Shown one piece after another: positions 34,765 through 47,007 of a stretch of 64,000 bases of DNA. The position numbers and the translations under genes were made by a program. How positions within the stretch are numbered: the first letter of the stretch is position 1; each line of letters starts with the position of its first letter. The notes under the pieces were generated by a model, which saw only the letters and a list, made by a program, of their open reading frames with translations, made no database searches and had not been told where the DNA came from. This stretch comes from Clavelina lepadiformis (Eukaryota > Chordata > Ascidiacea > Aplousobranchia > Clavelinidae). The stretch covers positions 746,501 to 810,500 of the forward strand of contig NC_135241.1 of NCBI RefSeq assembly GCF_947623445.1. The letters run 5' to 3'.

Positions 34765-37700
34765 ATGGCTGCATCATCGAGAAGTTTAAAGAAGACGCCA
34801 ACTTTTAATCCACCAAGACTTGATGACTTCGTCCTGACCCAGAAGCTGGGCAGTGGGACCTATGCAACTGTGTACAAGGCTTATAAAAAGGTGGCTTAAG
34901 CGTGAGCATTGTTCAAGTTTTTATAAAAATCCTACAAGAATTTTTTTATATTGAGTTGGACTAAGTCAGTTGTTTTTTAGAGAAGTTTTTAAACCACTTC
35001 TTTCAATTCTCTTAGTCGGGTGAGCAGAGGGAGGTATCAGCAATAAAATGCATCCAAAAGGCCACTTTAAATCGAACTTCAATCGAAAACCTGCTTGTGG
35101 AAATCGAGATTCTGAAACAGATCAAACATGAACATGTTGTGCAGCTGCTTGACTTTAGGGTGAGATTAATGTCCGTTATGAGCTTTTATTCCCATCGAGT
35201 GTTTGTGTCGTTAATTGTTCTTGTAAATTTGTTTTTGGATTCAAGTGGGACAACTCGTATATCTACCTCATAATGGAATATTGTGGTGGTGGAGACTTAT
35301 CCACGTTCATTCAAGCACGACGAATTCTTCCAGAGTTAACAGTGAAAAGATTTTTACAACAAATAGGTGAGTCAGTGTAAATTTTAAACAGTGTTTCTTA
35401 AACTCTTTTAGCTGCTGCACACCAAGTATTGTTATTTCGCTTTACGGAACATCAAAAAACCAAGACGTATTTAGGCTGTTGTTGGCGTAGGGGTCTCCCA
35501 ACAAATAGTTGCACGCCCCAATGCTAATAACTTTTTTGCTAATATGAAAGATAACTGTTATGGTGAACTACAGAAACGACTTGTTAGGCAAAACACGTTG
35601 AAGAAGATCCGCTTCTGCAAGGTACAGTTTAAGAAGCGCTGGCTAAAAAGAATAAGAATATCGCCAAACACTCTTCATTCTTACACATAATTACGTTCGT
35701 ACCAACCACAACACTTTAAATTACTATAGGTAACTAGTGAGTTGTTTCACAGCATCGGCACTGCAGTTACTTCACAAGCACAATATATCTCACATGGACC
35801 TGAAGCCACAGAATATCCTGCTCACCACTGGCCACCACCCTGTCCTGAAACTTGCAGGTGAGGCGACGTCAGTTGAGATGAATTGTTAAAGTTGACGTGC
35901 CACGAGTAGTGTGAATAAAGTAGACGCTGATTTCTATGCGCATGGATACACTATACAGGGAATAGTGCAAGAAACCTGTTGCAAATGCCCTTAAGTACTG
36001 TAGAGAAATGTTCTAAGCCCTAATTGACATGGCTTATATTTCATTCCTCATTTTTTTAATTGTGTTTAAGATTTTGGCTTTGCTCAGTACTTGGGGTCAA
36101 ATCAGGACTTTGCACTCAGGGGATCCCCCCTTTACATGGCTCCAGAGATGATTCTGCAACACCATTATGATGCAAAGGTTTCCAGAATTTGATTTTAAAT
36201 TATAGTGAACTAAGCTGACAAATATTAATCATACTTGTTATTCTCGCAAATACCAATGTTACAGACAGATTAAAGCAATGAGTAATAATGAAAGTTACGT
36301 TAAATTTGCTCAGACTTGCTCTGCCAAGTTAGCAGATTTCAATTTGCATGATTATTAAAAACTAATATTTATATTCTCAAGAATATAAACCATTTTTTTA
36401 ATCAGTATATCTCTGCTACAAAACTATCACATTGAAAAAATGCCTAGCTTATTCATGTGAGCTACTGTCGGCCAAACTTAGCAATAACCTTAAAACTCAA
36501 CGCTTAATGCACGTTCAGTTTTGTAATATATGTTTCCAGGTTGACCTGTGGTCAGTCGGGGTCATCTTGTATGAATCATTGTTTGGGCAACCGCCATTTG
36601 CTTCAAGATCATTCGATGAGTTGACTGATAAAATCAAAAGTGATTATGCCATCCAGGTGAAACACAACATGTTGTACTTTGTACTGTTTCTTGCAATTTT
36701 TCTATAAAACTTTGTTGAACATTGTCATAAATTTGTATCAAATATGTTCAAGACCGTTTATCGTGCTTTCTTTGTGAAGATTCCTGTCGAACCTTCAGTT
36801 TCTAGCAGTTGTCGTGACCTGCTCGTTAGCTTACTACAGCGAGACCCGTTACAGCGAATCTCATTCGAGGATTTTTTTGCCCATCAATTTGTTGATCTCG
36901 AACACAAACCTTCTGCATGTTGTGTGCAGAAAGCCGTAAGCATCTGGAAAATGTGTTGGTTGGTCAATTCAACCCACGGACGATTAAATTAAGGACATTT
37001 TGACTCGAAGTTTATGCAATCCACATACGTTGGTTGGTTTGGTCGTTCTGTTTTTTTTTATCATCCCTTGGGTTGAATTGACTTGGAACCTTGAAATGTT
37101 TCCTATTGGTCCAGTTCATTTAACCGAAATGATGTGGGATTTGTGTCTTTTGGTCAGACGCTGTTCTTCACCAGTGCAGTGGAGGAAGATAAGAAAGGAA
37201 ACGTGGCGGATGCGATAAGACTTTATTCACAAGCGATCGAATATTTCTTACCTGCTATTTATTGTAAGCACTGGCAGGATGTATAGAATCATTGTGACGT
37301 AGCCATCAGCAAAAAACGCCTTTAATAGTGTTTTCATTCGAATTAGTTTGCGTCTGTTACTAAGCATATAAATTACGTTGACAATTTATCTCAATATCTT
37401 AAATTTTCAACCGTTTGAAAAGATTTCCCTTAAACCTAGCCAATCTTACATCATATGAATAATACAAAACTGCTATTAATGGCAATAAAATTATCAAAGT
37501 ACTTTTTTTGCTATGCAGATGAACAGGATCCTTCAAGAAAAGAAATTTTGAGGAAAAACGTAAGTTTCTGTCTTGGTATTTTGCATATTTGCTTCTGTGT
37601 TTTAGTAAACTGTGAATGTGTAACGCTGTAGAGTTTCGTTACTGTAGCTGTCAAATATCTGTACAATGTTAAACTCAGCTTTGATTTATTTGTTGATTTT

Positions 37701-39226
37701 TATTGACTGAAGTTGCTTGTTAAGGTGAAGGACTATTGTGAAAGAGCCCAGAAGCTCAAGCTCTCACTAAAACCCACAACAAACCAAACTGAAAGGAGTT
37801 CGACGCAAGTTTTGAGTAAGTTGTTCAAGCACATGACAACGTGGAGACCTGTATTCCCTGTATTATGTATACTTGTATAGGATATCATTGTAGCATGAAA
37901 CTTGTTGATATAAGCTGTTTTCTTATTTCAGAAGAATTATCTTCAAACAATCCGTCCATGCTGCAAGGTTTAGAATATCTGTCAGTGGCCCGTGCAAATG
38001 TAAGTTTCATTTCTATATTAATTTTTCAACTTCATCGGTTAGCACATTGCACGCCAGTCAAGTCGCAAGAACTGTAATTTTCCCTCTGACATCACAATCT
38101 TCACCAAACGCGTCACAATGATCATTTAATTTGGCAATAATTACCTAAAGTCCTAACCACAGATAACTCTTTCAAAATTCTTTCATTAGTTTGATCCAGT
38201 GGTTCCCAAGTTTTTCCCACTTCTAGACCCTACCCACAATAATTCCTTTCTCGCGTACCCCCAACTTCTAAATTGTTAGTAGGCTATTTATGAGAAACTA
38301 AAGTACAACACCCACATTCACCCCATGCTGGGAACCATTGGTTTAACCTGTTAACAATGCTCGTTGGTATGTATTTTATATGTTACTTCATCAATAATGA
38401 ATCGACATTATGAGTGATTCAGCACAGGAATGCATGATCTTGTTGTGTATCACCAGGAGGAAAGTGAAAATTACACAGCAGCGTTGGATCTTTACAAAAA
38501 GTCCCTTGAAATTTTACTACCTCTGTTATCAGGTAATTTTCACGAATACAGCGATTGCCAGCTTAAGTGCAGCCCAGTTGTAATTGACTAGTGGCCTACC
38601 TGTTTGTATATTTGGTACACTTCAATTTTGTCGCGATTGTTTTCCACAGAAGAGGGAAAGTCCAGGAGGAGGGATTTACTTCACCAAGAGGTGCAGATTT
38701 CCCTGAAGCGAGCGGAGACTTTGAGCAGTTATGTTAAAGTAAGGTGCTAAGGTCGCTGCCATGTCGTCTTTGTGTAGTTTCATTCATAAATAACATCAAT
38801 CGTTGCACTTGGAGGGCGTTGTGTAAGAAATTACAATGTTTGAAAATTTTGGTGAAAGTAATACGAAAACATAATACAAACATACTTGCACACACGTAAA
38901 ACATCAGCATACAACATAATACATTGCGCTTGAAGGGCGTGGTGTAAGAATTTTACCATTTTGTGCATTCTTTGATTACATGCATGTTATATTTTATTGA
39001 TGATCTCATCACATGATGACGTCACCAGGTTCACCAAACTGAACAAGCGACATCAAGAAGTGTGGCGGAGGAAAATGAGCAGCAATCAAGTAAGTTTGAC
39101 ATTTGATTGATTGATTGATTGATTGACACATGATTCCATCGATTTCCATGTTATAAGCAAGTAAGGAAAGCAGCTGATTTTCCTGGGTTTCATTTTCATC
39201 GGACTTGTGACTTAGTATTTCTCTAA
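34765..39226 (+). CDS. ULK3: Serine/threonine kinase ULK3
   Basis: Exons: 34765-34890, 35016-35159, 35246-35366, 35753-35857, 36071-36177, 36540-36656, 36780-36935, 37158-37263, 37519-37559, 37725-37815, 37932-37999, 38457-38532, 38650-38738, 39029-39089, plus a tentative tiny last exon near 39216-39226. This gives about 472 aa, matching human ULK3 (472). The kinase domain has [12 protein letters not shown], the AIK lysine, HMDLKPQN (HLDLKPQN in human), DFGFAQ and [10 protein letters not shown], then the [15 protein letters not shown] block. Two MIT-like helical repeats follow ([20 protein letters not shown] and [19 protein letters not shown]). ULK3 acts in autophagy, in the abscission checkpoint through ESCRT-III, and phosphorylates GLI transcription factors in Hedgehog signalling. 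Two hAT MITEs sit in its introns. The last exon was chosen only for phase and expected length. Confidence 0.92.
35389..35641. mobile_element. hAT-like MITE in ULK3 intron 3
   Basis: The ends CAGTGTTTCTTAAACT and AGTTTAAGAAGCGCTG are near-perfect inverted repeats of a common hAT type. No clear target duplication remains and there is no coding capacity. Confidence 0.75.
38197..38340. mobile_element. hAT-like MITE in ULK3 intron 11
   Basis: The ends CAGTGGTTCCCA and TGGGAACCATTG are inverted repeats, and the left flank has the typical CAAGTTTTT-like start. 144 bp, non-coding. Confidence 0.7.
38800..38965 (+). repeat. Short direct repeat in ULK3 intron 13
   Basis: A block with GTTGCACTTGGAGGGCGTTGT and one with ATTGCGCTTGAAGGGCGTGG, each followed by GTAAGAA, lie about 120 bases apart in the same orientation. 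Confidence 0.5.
39103..39125 (+). repeat. (GATT)n microsatellite
   Basis: About five GATT units just after the ULK3 donor at 39090. Confidence 0.85.
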
Positions 39227-42200
39227 CTGAAGTTTGTGGAAATCTACCGGCTACGACAAGATTTGCCCGCTCCAGGTTGTTGAGTGTGGCGACCTCGTCT
39301 GGTCCGGTTTGTTTTAGCTTTGGTTCACGCAGTGGCGCTGGTGAGCTGCTTGCGGTTGCTTGGGATATCATTTCGATGTCTCGTCACAGTGCACGATGCG
39401 ACTTTTTACACTCCACTTTTTGTGTGGGTTTGCTTGCGTCCTACGCCTATGTCAGTGCTTGCCAACCTGGGATCCTCATAAATAGCCTGTTAAGTAACAA
39501 TTTTGAGGTTGGGGGTTCGCAAGAAAGAAATTTTTGCAGTTAGGTGTCTACAAGCAGGAAAAGGTTGGTAGTCATTGGCCAATGTCTTTGGACCTTTTGA
39601 ATTACAATTTTTGTTAAAATGGAAGGTTGTGAAAAAAACCGGATTACTGTAGTTTTTTTTTATTTATGTTTTTACGCGCAGAACGTACACGTCGCGATCG
39701 CTTCCGTCACGAACCGTAACTAAACTCAAAATCGCGCGAAGTATTGTGACGTCACCGGGCAGAAATCTTTGCGTGTTGTCGAACAATCTCGGAGTAACAA
39801 TTACGATGATCCGCATCGCACCGCACCCCCTTTTGTGGGTCATCGGTTATTTTATTACTGCAGAGTGTTTCGTGACCTTTAGATACCAACGACGTGATTT
39901 ACCCCGTTAATCGCTTTTAAGGTGAATATTTGAGGGGATTTAGTTCGCCCCCCGCCCCGGTTTTAACCTTGCCCCGTCGTATCTTCCAAGTCTATATTTG
40001 AGACGAAATAATCTGATATGACGGGACTCCCTTGTCAACACCTCTGCTCCGACACAGCTGTTCGCGCGAAAGTATCTTTTCGTTGAGCCGCTCTATGACT
40101 GACGTGTGCGGTGGGCGACACTTGAGCCTGGGACTTATAGTAATTCGCTCCACGCTGCTAATTCCGATCTCTTTTCATTGGCGGGTTTCTTATTAAGTGT
40201 AATGCCTCAGTTATTGAAGGTAAATTACAGCACTTGCCTATAAATACAGCCCTCGCGTATCTTTGGTGAATTTGTGTAGAACTATATTCGGTAACAACGA
40301 GCTGTAGATGTCAAGTGTGAGTTGTACATGCGCTCATTTTCGTAAAATCTCGATTGGATTTAAAACAAGAGCTTGGGTTATTAAAAGAAAATTGCTTAGG
40401 TCTGCTGTCGTATGTCACGTATAAGGAATTTGCTACAATGAATGAGGTTGTTTGTGAGAAATATCTACTTCATTGCCATCTTAGAGCTCCTTCGTTGAAA
40501 CGACTTTTACTTTCTTCGACTTGTGTGGTCGTCTCGTTTCACAACGATTCAAACCTCAGTTAGGGCGCTTGCGCTGGAAATAATCGAGTTATGGTTCGAA
40601 CCGCTGTGAAAGCTTTAAGTTACTTATTAATCATTCTGCGGCATTGTGACATCACACTTGGTAAAACATAATGATGATTTGTCGATTTATTTTGTTGTGA
40701 ACTTTTAATACGCACCGCGCATTGTGGCAGCTGTGTTTACCGCTTCGGAGTACTCCACTTGTTTTTATATTTGTCAGGATTTAGACGCAAGGCTGTGATT
40801 GACTGCAACGTCTCGTAAATAAAACACGAAACTTCATTAATTTGAGCCAAAATCGCGGACGATGTTAAATAAACGCGATCGCGGCATCGTGGCGTAGTAC
40901 TTGCATCTAGTACGCGACAGAGCATGTTTTATGGCTTTGTAACTTATACGTTGCATCACTGATGTTTGTCTATCGGCGTTTCTTTGATCCAGCTGCGTAA
41001 TAAATGACCCCTGTGACGAAATAGAGATTTTATGCATCACTTGGGCAGAAAATTCTTTTTCATTGATTTAAACCAGTCACAAACTTATTAAAAATTTCTG
41101 ATATTTTGAAATAGTTTTGAATTTTTTTGTTGTCAACTCTCAGCGCTGATTGGTCACATCAATTTGTCATAATTAGTGTTTCCGCGTCACTAGTGATAAC
41201 CGCCTTTGTGATGTCATAATAACAGCGGTAATTTTTGTTCAAACAACGCAGAAATGTTTGCCCCCGGTGCGTAACAAGGTTTGTGTAGGTAATCCCCAAA
41301 ATCTACTCAAATAGTCCCATGTTAGGATGAATTGAGTGACCCATCTCTGTTACCCCTGGGCGATGACAAACCCCATTTTCAACTTTACTGGATCTGATGT
41401 GTTGGTGTGGTTTGTGTGCCACTAGCATATTTTAGCTGAATTTACACAAACTATTTCGTGTCAAATTTTTTAGTGTGTTTGTGCCTTAATAGTTTCAATC
41501 TTTACATCGTGGTCAAAATATCATAGAAATCTTGTAATGTTTCTAGAATGTTCGGTCCAGTGATGAGATGTCTATGTGGACGGTTATCAGTGTTTTATCA
41601 TTCATCTGTGCAATTGTTCTTCATTTTTACGGGAAATGAATTCAGCTTTAACTCTTCAACGTGGTTCCTTTTCCAACTTCAAGATGCACTTTTATTGGAT
41701 TTGACAGTTGGTACCGCCAGTGTCGGCTTTTACGTCATCAATGTTTAAAATTAAAACCTGAATTGTATTTTATGGATATTATAATCCAGTATAGTACATT
41801 TCTATTTCTTACCTGTAGCATAAAAACGATTTCAATTTATTCCTCTTTACATTCAACTGGGAGGCATTGTTACCTCACACACGCTGTTTTATGACTAAAT
41901 AACATGCTGTCAAAACAAGGGAATGATCCCAAGGATTATCTTGCCAGGTGTACTTGATTTTTAAACAAGATTTTACGTGAGGGGATGATTCATCGCATTT
42001 ATTTGACAGACGCCACGCCACTATGCTATGCTATTTTTGCATATTGTGTTTTGACCGTGACGCTTTCGTGTATTCGCTTTGCATTTCAAATAAAATTCCC
42101 ATTTTCGCTCACTACGACCTTCATACGTGTGTTGACAAATCCTGCCTGACGTCATGCATGATATCGGAGTTCAAATGAGGTCAGGTTCAGTTCTTGGAAT

Positions 42201-45200
42201 CTTTCACATCTCGAGACGGGCACTCCGCTCTGTCTTGTAGAAAGTTGTAGCGCGAGATGGAAACGACAAACGATTTCGTTCTTGTGTGTTCCCGCTAACC
42301 CGGGTCAAACCGGAGAGAACAAAAATTTATAAACCTTGTTAAGGGATTATCAAGGCCTGCTCCTATGCCCAGGGTTTCCCATCATACCCGCCCTGTTTGT
42401 CTTCAGGATTAGCGCGAAGATGCTGTTTTACGCCTTCCATGCCTCAAGCGGGGCTTGCCGTGTGCTTCCTTCGGCCAAGGCTGGGAGTTTATGCCGATCA
42501 ATGTAAACTCAGCGTTCACGGTGCCATGACTTAATAACAAGTCACGCCCCAGGTTACCCGCGCCATTTGCATTAAATCTTGCCACTCACCAGAGCTTTCG
42601 GATTAAAAAAACCGTCGAAGCGACGCTTTTTTCGCTGTTTCTTGATAACGTCGCTTCCGGTGTTATTGAACGGTATAGTTCCTTGAAAATCGTCCATGCA
42701 TGACCGACTGCGTGTGTGGGATTCCGGGTTCAAGAGAGGTCACACCCAAGAAACAATTCATATTGATGCTAAGTGGTAACGTACGGAGGTTGCCATGAAA
42801 ACAAAAGCGTGTGACGTGGCGTGTGGTCCACAGGTGGGTAATCATTTAAATCGTTCGATTGTTACGTCTTGGTGAGATTTGCTAAAAAAATAACCCTATT
42901 TCCGTAACCTCAGGTCCCCGACAACGAGTTGAAGCTTGCACAGCTAAGGGGGGAAGGAACAACAGCCTTTTTATGTTTTTCTTGGGGAATACTTATCCCG
43001 GTGGGGCCACAATTAAAGTCCCGGGGTCGTGTTGTTGACCGACTGATGAATTTTACGTGATTGGGGCGTTATAAGAAGCCATCGCATGGAAGGACCCGTT
43101 CCGGTCACTTTACATTTCTTTGTCAAGGGCTGAAACTGAATGCTAAACCAGGGCTTCAACAATAGATCGATGAGAGCCTGCTGTGACTTCTCCTCTCGAA
43201 CTTGTAACAAACTTGACATATTTCATTCAATTTCTTTCACAAGCGTCAATCAGTGCTAAAAGGCTTCGACGACCAAGGCAAAGGAATTTTCGAATGAGAG
43301 CTAGTTGTCGCGTAGGTGGCGAAATGAGTATAAGGAAACCCTCAAGTGCATGATTACACCGATGTTAATCGAATCTCAAGAGCAGTCGTTCCAAGTAATT
43401 GAACTAATGAAGACAGAGCGTTGATTTCTGAAGGTAAATTGCCCTGGATTAGCATTTGACTTGGTAATTTAATTACACTTTTTAGGAATCTTTTCGCATT
43501 TTCTTGGATGCGTTTTAAGCAGAGCGCACACAAATGGACAATCAATCGGAAAGCCCGCGCCTGCTGAAAGTGCAACTTGACTTGCCAAAGTAAATTACCA
43601 GGCAATTTTTCGTCGCCTTCCAGAATGGGCTCTGATTGTCGACTGTTTTCTGACTCCATTTCATTCGCGAGAGCTTGGCGCGTGTTCTTGTTGTTTTTAC
43701 CCAGACAACTTCGCGCCTTCCGTCAACTAGAGCTCACTAATACATTAATCCTTCATCCTAACGTCACAGAGATGCGTGTCAATCATATGTGGGTGGTCTG
43801 TGATGTCACAGATAGGTTTGTTGTACGTTATTGTGATCGTTCGGTGGCTTGCACTTGACTGGTATTAGCGACAAGTTGATTAGAGCGCTTAAGTCAAAAC
43901 TGGTCGGTTTTAGCGCATTAAGCGGCAAAAAAGCGAGTCTTTATTTTGTTTTTCGCTCGCCACAACTATTTTCGCCCATTTGTCGATTGACGGCGGTGAA
44001 AATAAAGTCACACGCTCATGAAAGTGCGCCCTCCTCTTCCAACTGTTGGACTTGGCTGGCTGCAAAAATGAATTTACATTTGCTGAGAGAATATGAAAAC
44101 CTTGTTTCTAGAAGTAAACAGGTTTCGGCCATTTTCATGTTACAATGTGTGTGTGGTCCCACTCCCAACCTGCTGAGGCCAAAAACAACTTTCCGTTCCA
44201 TGCATTGCCCTAATTCCCTTTCTTGTGGTATTGCCGTCTAGTTAGTAATAATGGTCGACTGTTGCGTAAACAATGCAAGGGCAGAAAACCGATCCGTTAA
44301 TTGCTTGCTTTAATTTTCCGCCTTTCGGGTCAAAACTTTTCCAAAACCTTAACAATTGCAGTCCACGCGACCAGGCTTTGGGTACACCCTATACGCATCA
44401 CGTGACATCAAAGTTTATATTTACATATCTCGGTGGGTGGTCCGAAGGACCAATCGCAATTCAAAACGTCAGTGATATGTCGCAAAAAGTCTCTATAACG
44501 TAAACCGGTGAAAATCTTTGGTAAAAACCAGTAGAGCCAAACAATAAGCATGTTATTGCTAAGCGGGTAATACGCTTATCGTGATTGACCGTAAGTTTGT
44601 GTTAATCTACTTCCACCGATGGCCGAAGTTTGTTAAAAATGATCTTTCTTGTCCTTGGAATAAACAACACCTCTCCTCAATTGTTTTGTTAATGTTCCTA
44701 CCCAGCGATTGTACGTTCTGATAATCGCATACTTTGTAATGATGCGATATAGAGGCTTTTTGGGATCAGATCAACGAAATCGTTTCTCAATCTTTCGAAA
44801 TTTTTGTGGAACTTGAGAAACCTTAGCCTAAGAAATGGTGTTCAAATGTGTGTGTGTGTGTGTGGTAGAATTTTTCGACCTTGCGACAATGTCAACCGTC
44901 ATTGTCAGAGCGGGAGTTGCATCAGGTTCCACAACTCAGAGCTAATTTGCCTCGTTTCATGTAATTAGAGCTCCATGACCGGTGCGCGGGAAGAAACGCG
45001 ACACTAAATCCTCGCCAGGGATGTCTTAATCCGGTAATTGAGACTAAAATTCTTTAAAATGAAACTTCCTAATTTTTTTACCAGCTCGTAACATTATCGA
45101 GATTGTCCGAAATTTAAAATTTCTCAATTCTGTAAAAGCGGTTTGTACTTTTCAAACGTAGCATACTTGTCAAAGTTCACTCAATTTTTAAGTTTTTTCT

Positions 45201-45621
45201 TCTTGATCATTGCCTGTTTTTTTATTTAATATAACGACCATTTTAAAATATTTTATCAATAATATGGTTAATAAAGAAAAAGGCGAATAAACTATCGATT
45301 CTTATCCATTCTTGCTGACATTTTCTTGGTAGAGTAAAAATTCCTTTTGCTGCGTCGGATTGAACACTAAGTTATAAATTTTGTCCGAAATTCTTTCATT
45401 TGTTAAAACAACAAAAACAAAAACAATGTAATTTTTAAATAAAAACTCAATATATTTTCTGTCTGCGTTGTCATCCACGTAGAAGAAAAGCTCATCCATG
45501 ACGCAAAGTTGATAAAATTAAGGACGATAATCAAGGCGATGTGTACAGAAAATTACGTCATAATTGAAGAAAGAACAAAAAGTTTAAATATAAAACAATC
45601 GAAGTAGGAATACATTTTCGT
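39227..45621. other. 6.4-kb gene-poor block between ULK3 and GAS1
   Basis: I find no recognisable exon, RNA gene or transposon here. Open frames of 60-130 codons at 39277-39543, 43354-43659 and 43849-44241 resemble nothing and lack supporting splice sites. A GT microsatellite lies at 44847-44864. The block lies 3' of both flanking genes and has locally higher GC with several palindromic and TGACGTCA motifs, so regulatory sequence for GAS1 or ULK3 is possible but unproven. Confidence 0.5.
44847..44864. repeat. (GT)n microsatellite
   Basis: About eight or nine uninterrupted GT units. Confidence 0.9.
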
Positions 45622-47007
45622 TCAGGCCAAAAATAAGATGACGATAAAACTGAGCGACCATGTTTTAAAGTGTTTAAAAAAGATCATGCGCAAGCCGTGG
45701 ATATTAAGAGCGCTGTTTTTCAGCGGTTCTGCGTCACTGTGACGTAACCTGCAGCGCTTTGTGGAGTTGATTACAACTTGACCATTACGTGTCGTTTCAT
45801 GATTGGTCGAGCAATCGTGCTTCACACATAGCTCTTTGATGTTGGAACGAATTTTTTCACAAATTGGCCTCTCCGCGCCGTCGCAAATGCAACTGTTGAA
45901 ATATCGGGACGCCTTCTGCAACTTCCCCATCGCCTTCGCGCATTCCGGTGTGCAGATGACTCCGTTGATGACCTGACTGCATTGCAGGAGAAACTGGGCT
46001 TGGGCACGACGACACTTCGGGTTGTTTTCGCAACGGATGCGGGATTCGGTACATCCGATCGTCGCAGATCGAGATTTGTAGATTCGAGGTCGACAGAGAT
46101 CAGCACTAAGTTGATGTTTGCGACAACTTCGCACGTTCCATTCATCCTGGCTGTTATCAACGCCCAGGTCTTGACCGTCGGACCGCGCGCGACAGTCGCA
46201 CTTCGCCAAAAGCGGGGCGTAAACCGTGTTATTTAGCATTTTAAGAGCTTCGAGACATTTCGAGGAGCAGCGATCTCCTCCGAGATCACGTCTCTTGTCG
46301 TGGATGCCGGGCCAGTGCTTTCCCATCCAATAATGCAAATACGCGGTTTCTGTTTTGACAATAGTCGCCATTTTGACCCGCCTTCGTCTTTGCTTCGCGC
46401 GATTTATGCGCGACAAATATTGACGACGCTTTTTCATCCGATTCCTCCTCCTCCCGTTTCGACTTCTCGCGCGCTTTTTTCCGCGATTTCGCAATCGTTT
46501 CCTCACTGATCTTGTCTTTCTGAGCGACTTGAAGACGTTATCCCATTGTGACGTAATACTTAACTCCGCCACCGAGCTTTTTGCTGTAGGGCAAGAGGAA
46601 ACAAAATTCCAGAACTTCCAGGCGCAGCTGCTGTCCGCTTCGCACAGCCTATAGGCATCGGAGCAGTGAATCGTCCATCCTCTGTCTCCTAGGAGGGAGG
46701 GAAGAAACTTTCGCACGACAACGTCCCTCGTGTCCCGGTGTAGACTCCTCCACGACTCCCACAAAGCTGGATTGGAAAGAGTTTTCTGGATGCTGCTGGT
46801 AAGATCTTCTTCCGGAAGGTCCAACCACATCCTCCAGGGATCGACCGAATTCTCAATCTCTCTCGGTTGAAATACTTCCTCCACGGCGATGTCGATGGCG
46901 TCATCAAAGTTTGACGTGTATTCAGCCGGAAGGAAGAAACTTTCTCTACTTCTTACTAACGTCACTGATGACGCAATAAGCATTGTTTTCACGAAGCAAA
47001 TAAACAT
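45622..47007 (-). CDS. GAS1: GAS1-like GPI-anchored Hedgehog co-receptor
   Basis: A single 461-codon frame; vertebrate GAS1 is also intronless. Residues 1-20 form a hydrophobic signal peptide. Two cysteine-rich GDNF-receptor-like domains follow. The first is split: HCSDAYRLCEADSSCAWKFW (114-133) is separated from CSSKCLEAL...CDC (247-272) by an insert. The second (319-399) is close to vertebrate GAS1: IGCTESRIRCENNPKC, then CTPEC, and CICDGAERPICEKI (human CVCDGLERPICESV). The hydrophobic tail (449-461) after a small-residue region fits a GPI signal. GAS1 binds Hedgehog at the cell surface and promotes signalling with Patched. The odd part is residues 162-212, where Arg and Lys make up roughly half of the sequence. 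An N-terminal region of about 90 residues is also extra. Confidence 0.9.
   Translation of the reverse strand: MFICFVKTMLIASSVTLVRSRESFFLPAEYTSNFDDAIDIAVEEVFQPREIENSVDPWRMWLDLPEEDLTSSIQKTLSNPALWESWRSLHRDTRDVVVRKFLPSLLGDRGWTIHCSDAYRLCEADSSCAWKFWNFVSSCPTAKSSVAELSITSQWDNVFKSLRKTRSVRKRLRNRGKKRARSRNGRRRNRMKKRRQYLSRINRAKQRRRRVKMATIVKTETAYLHYWMGKHWPGIHDKRRDLGGDRCSSKCLEALKMLNNTVYAPLLAKCDCRARSDGQDLGVDNSQDEWNVRSCRKHQLSADLCRPRIYKSRSATIGCTESRIRCENNPKCRRAQAQFLLQCSQVINGVICTPECAKAMGKLQKASRYFNSCICDGAERPICEKIRSNIKELCVKHDCSTNHETTRNGQVVINSTKRCRLRHSDAEPLKNSALNIHGLRMIFFKHFKTWSLSFIVILFLA

Noticed and set aside
39009-39371. 120-codon minus-strand frame
   Set aside because: It runs across the antisense of a ULK3 exon and a GATT microsatellite; no family resemblance and no splice support.
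39277-39543. Open frames as a long C-terminal exon of ULK3
   Set aside because: Adding them would push ULK3 well past its usual 472 aa with hydrophobic or Ser-rich sequence not found in the family. The protein already reaches full length at the exon ending 39089.
43849-44241. 130-codon plus-strand frame in the gene-poor block
   Set aside because: Its composition looks random, and there is no similarity, promoter or conserved motif.
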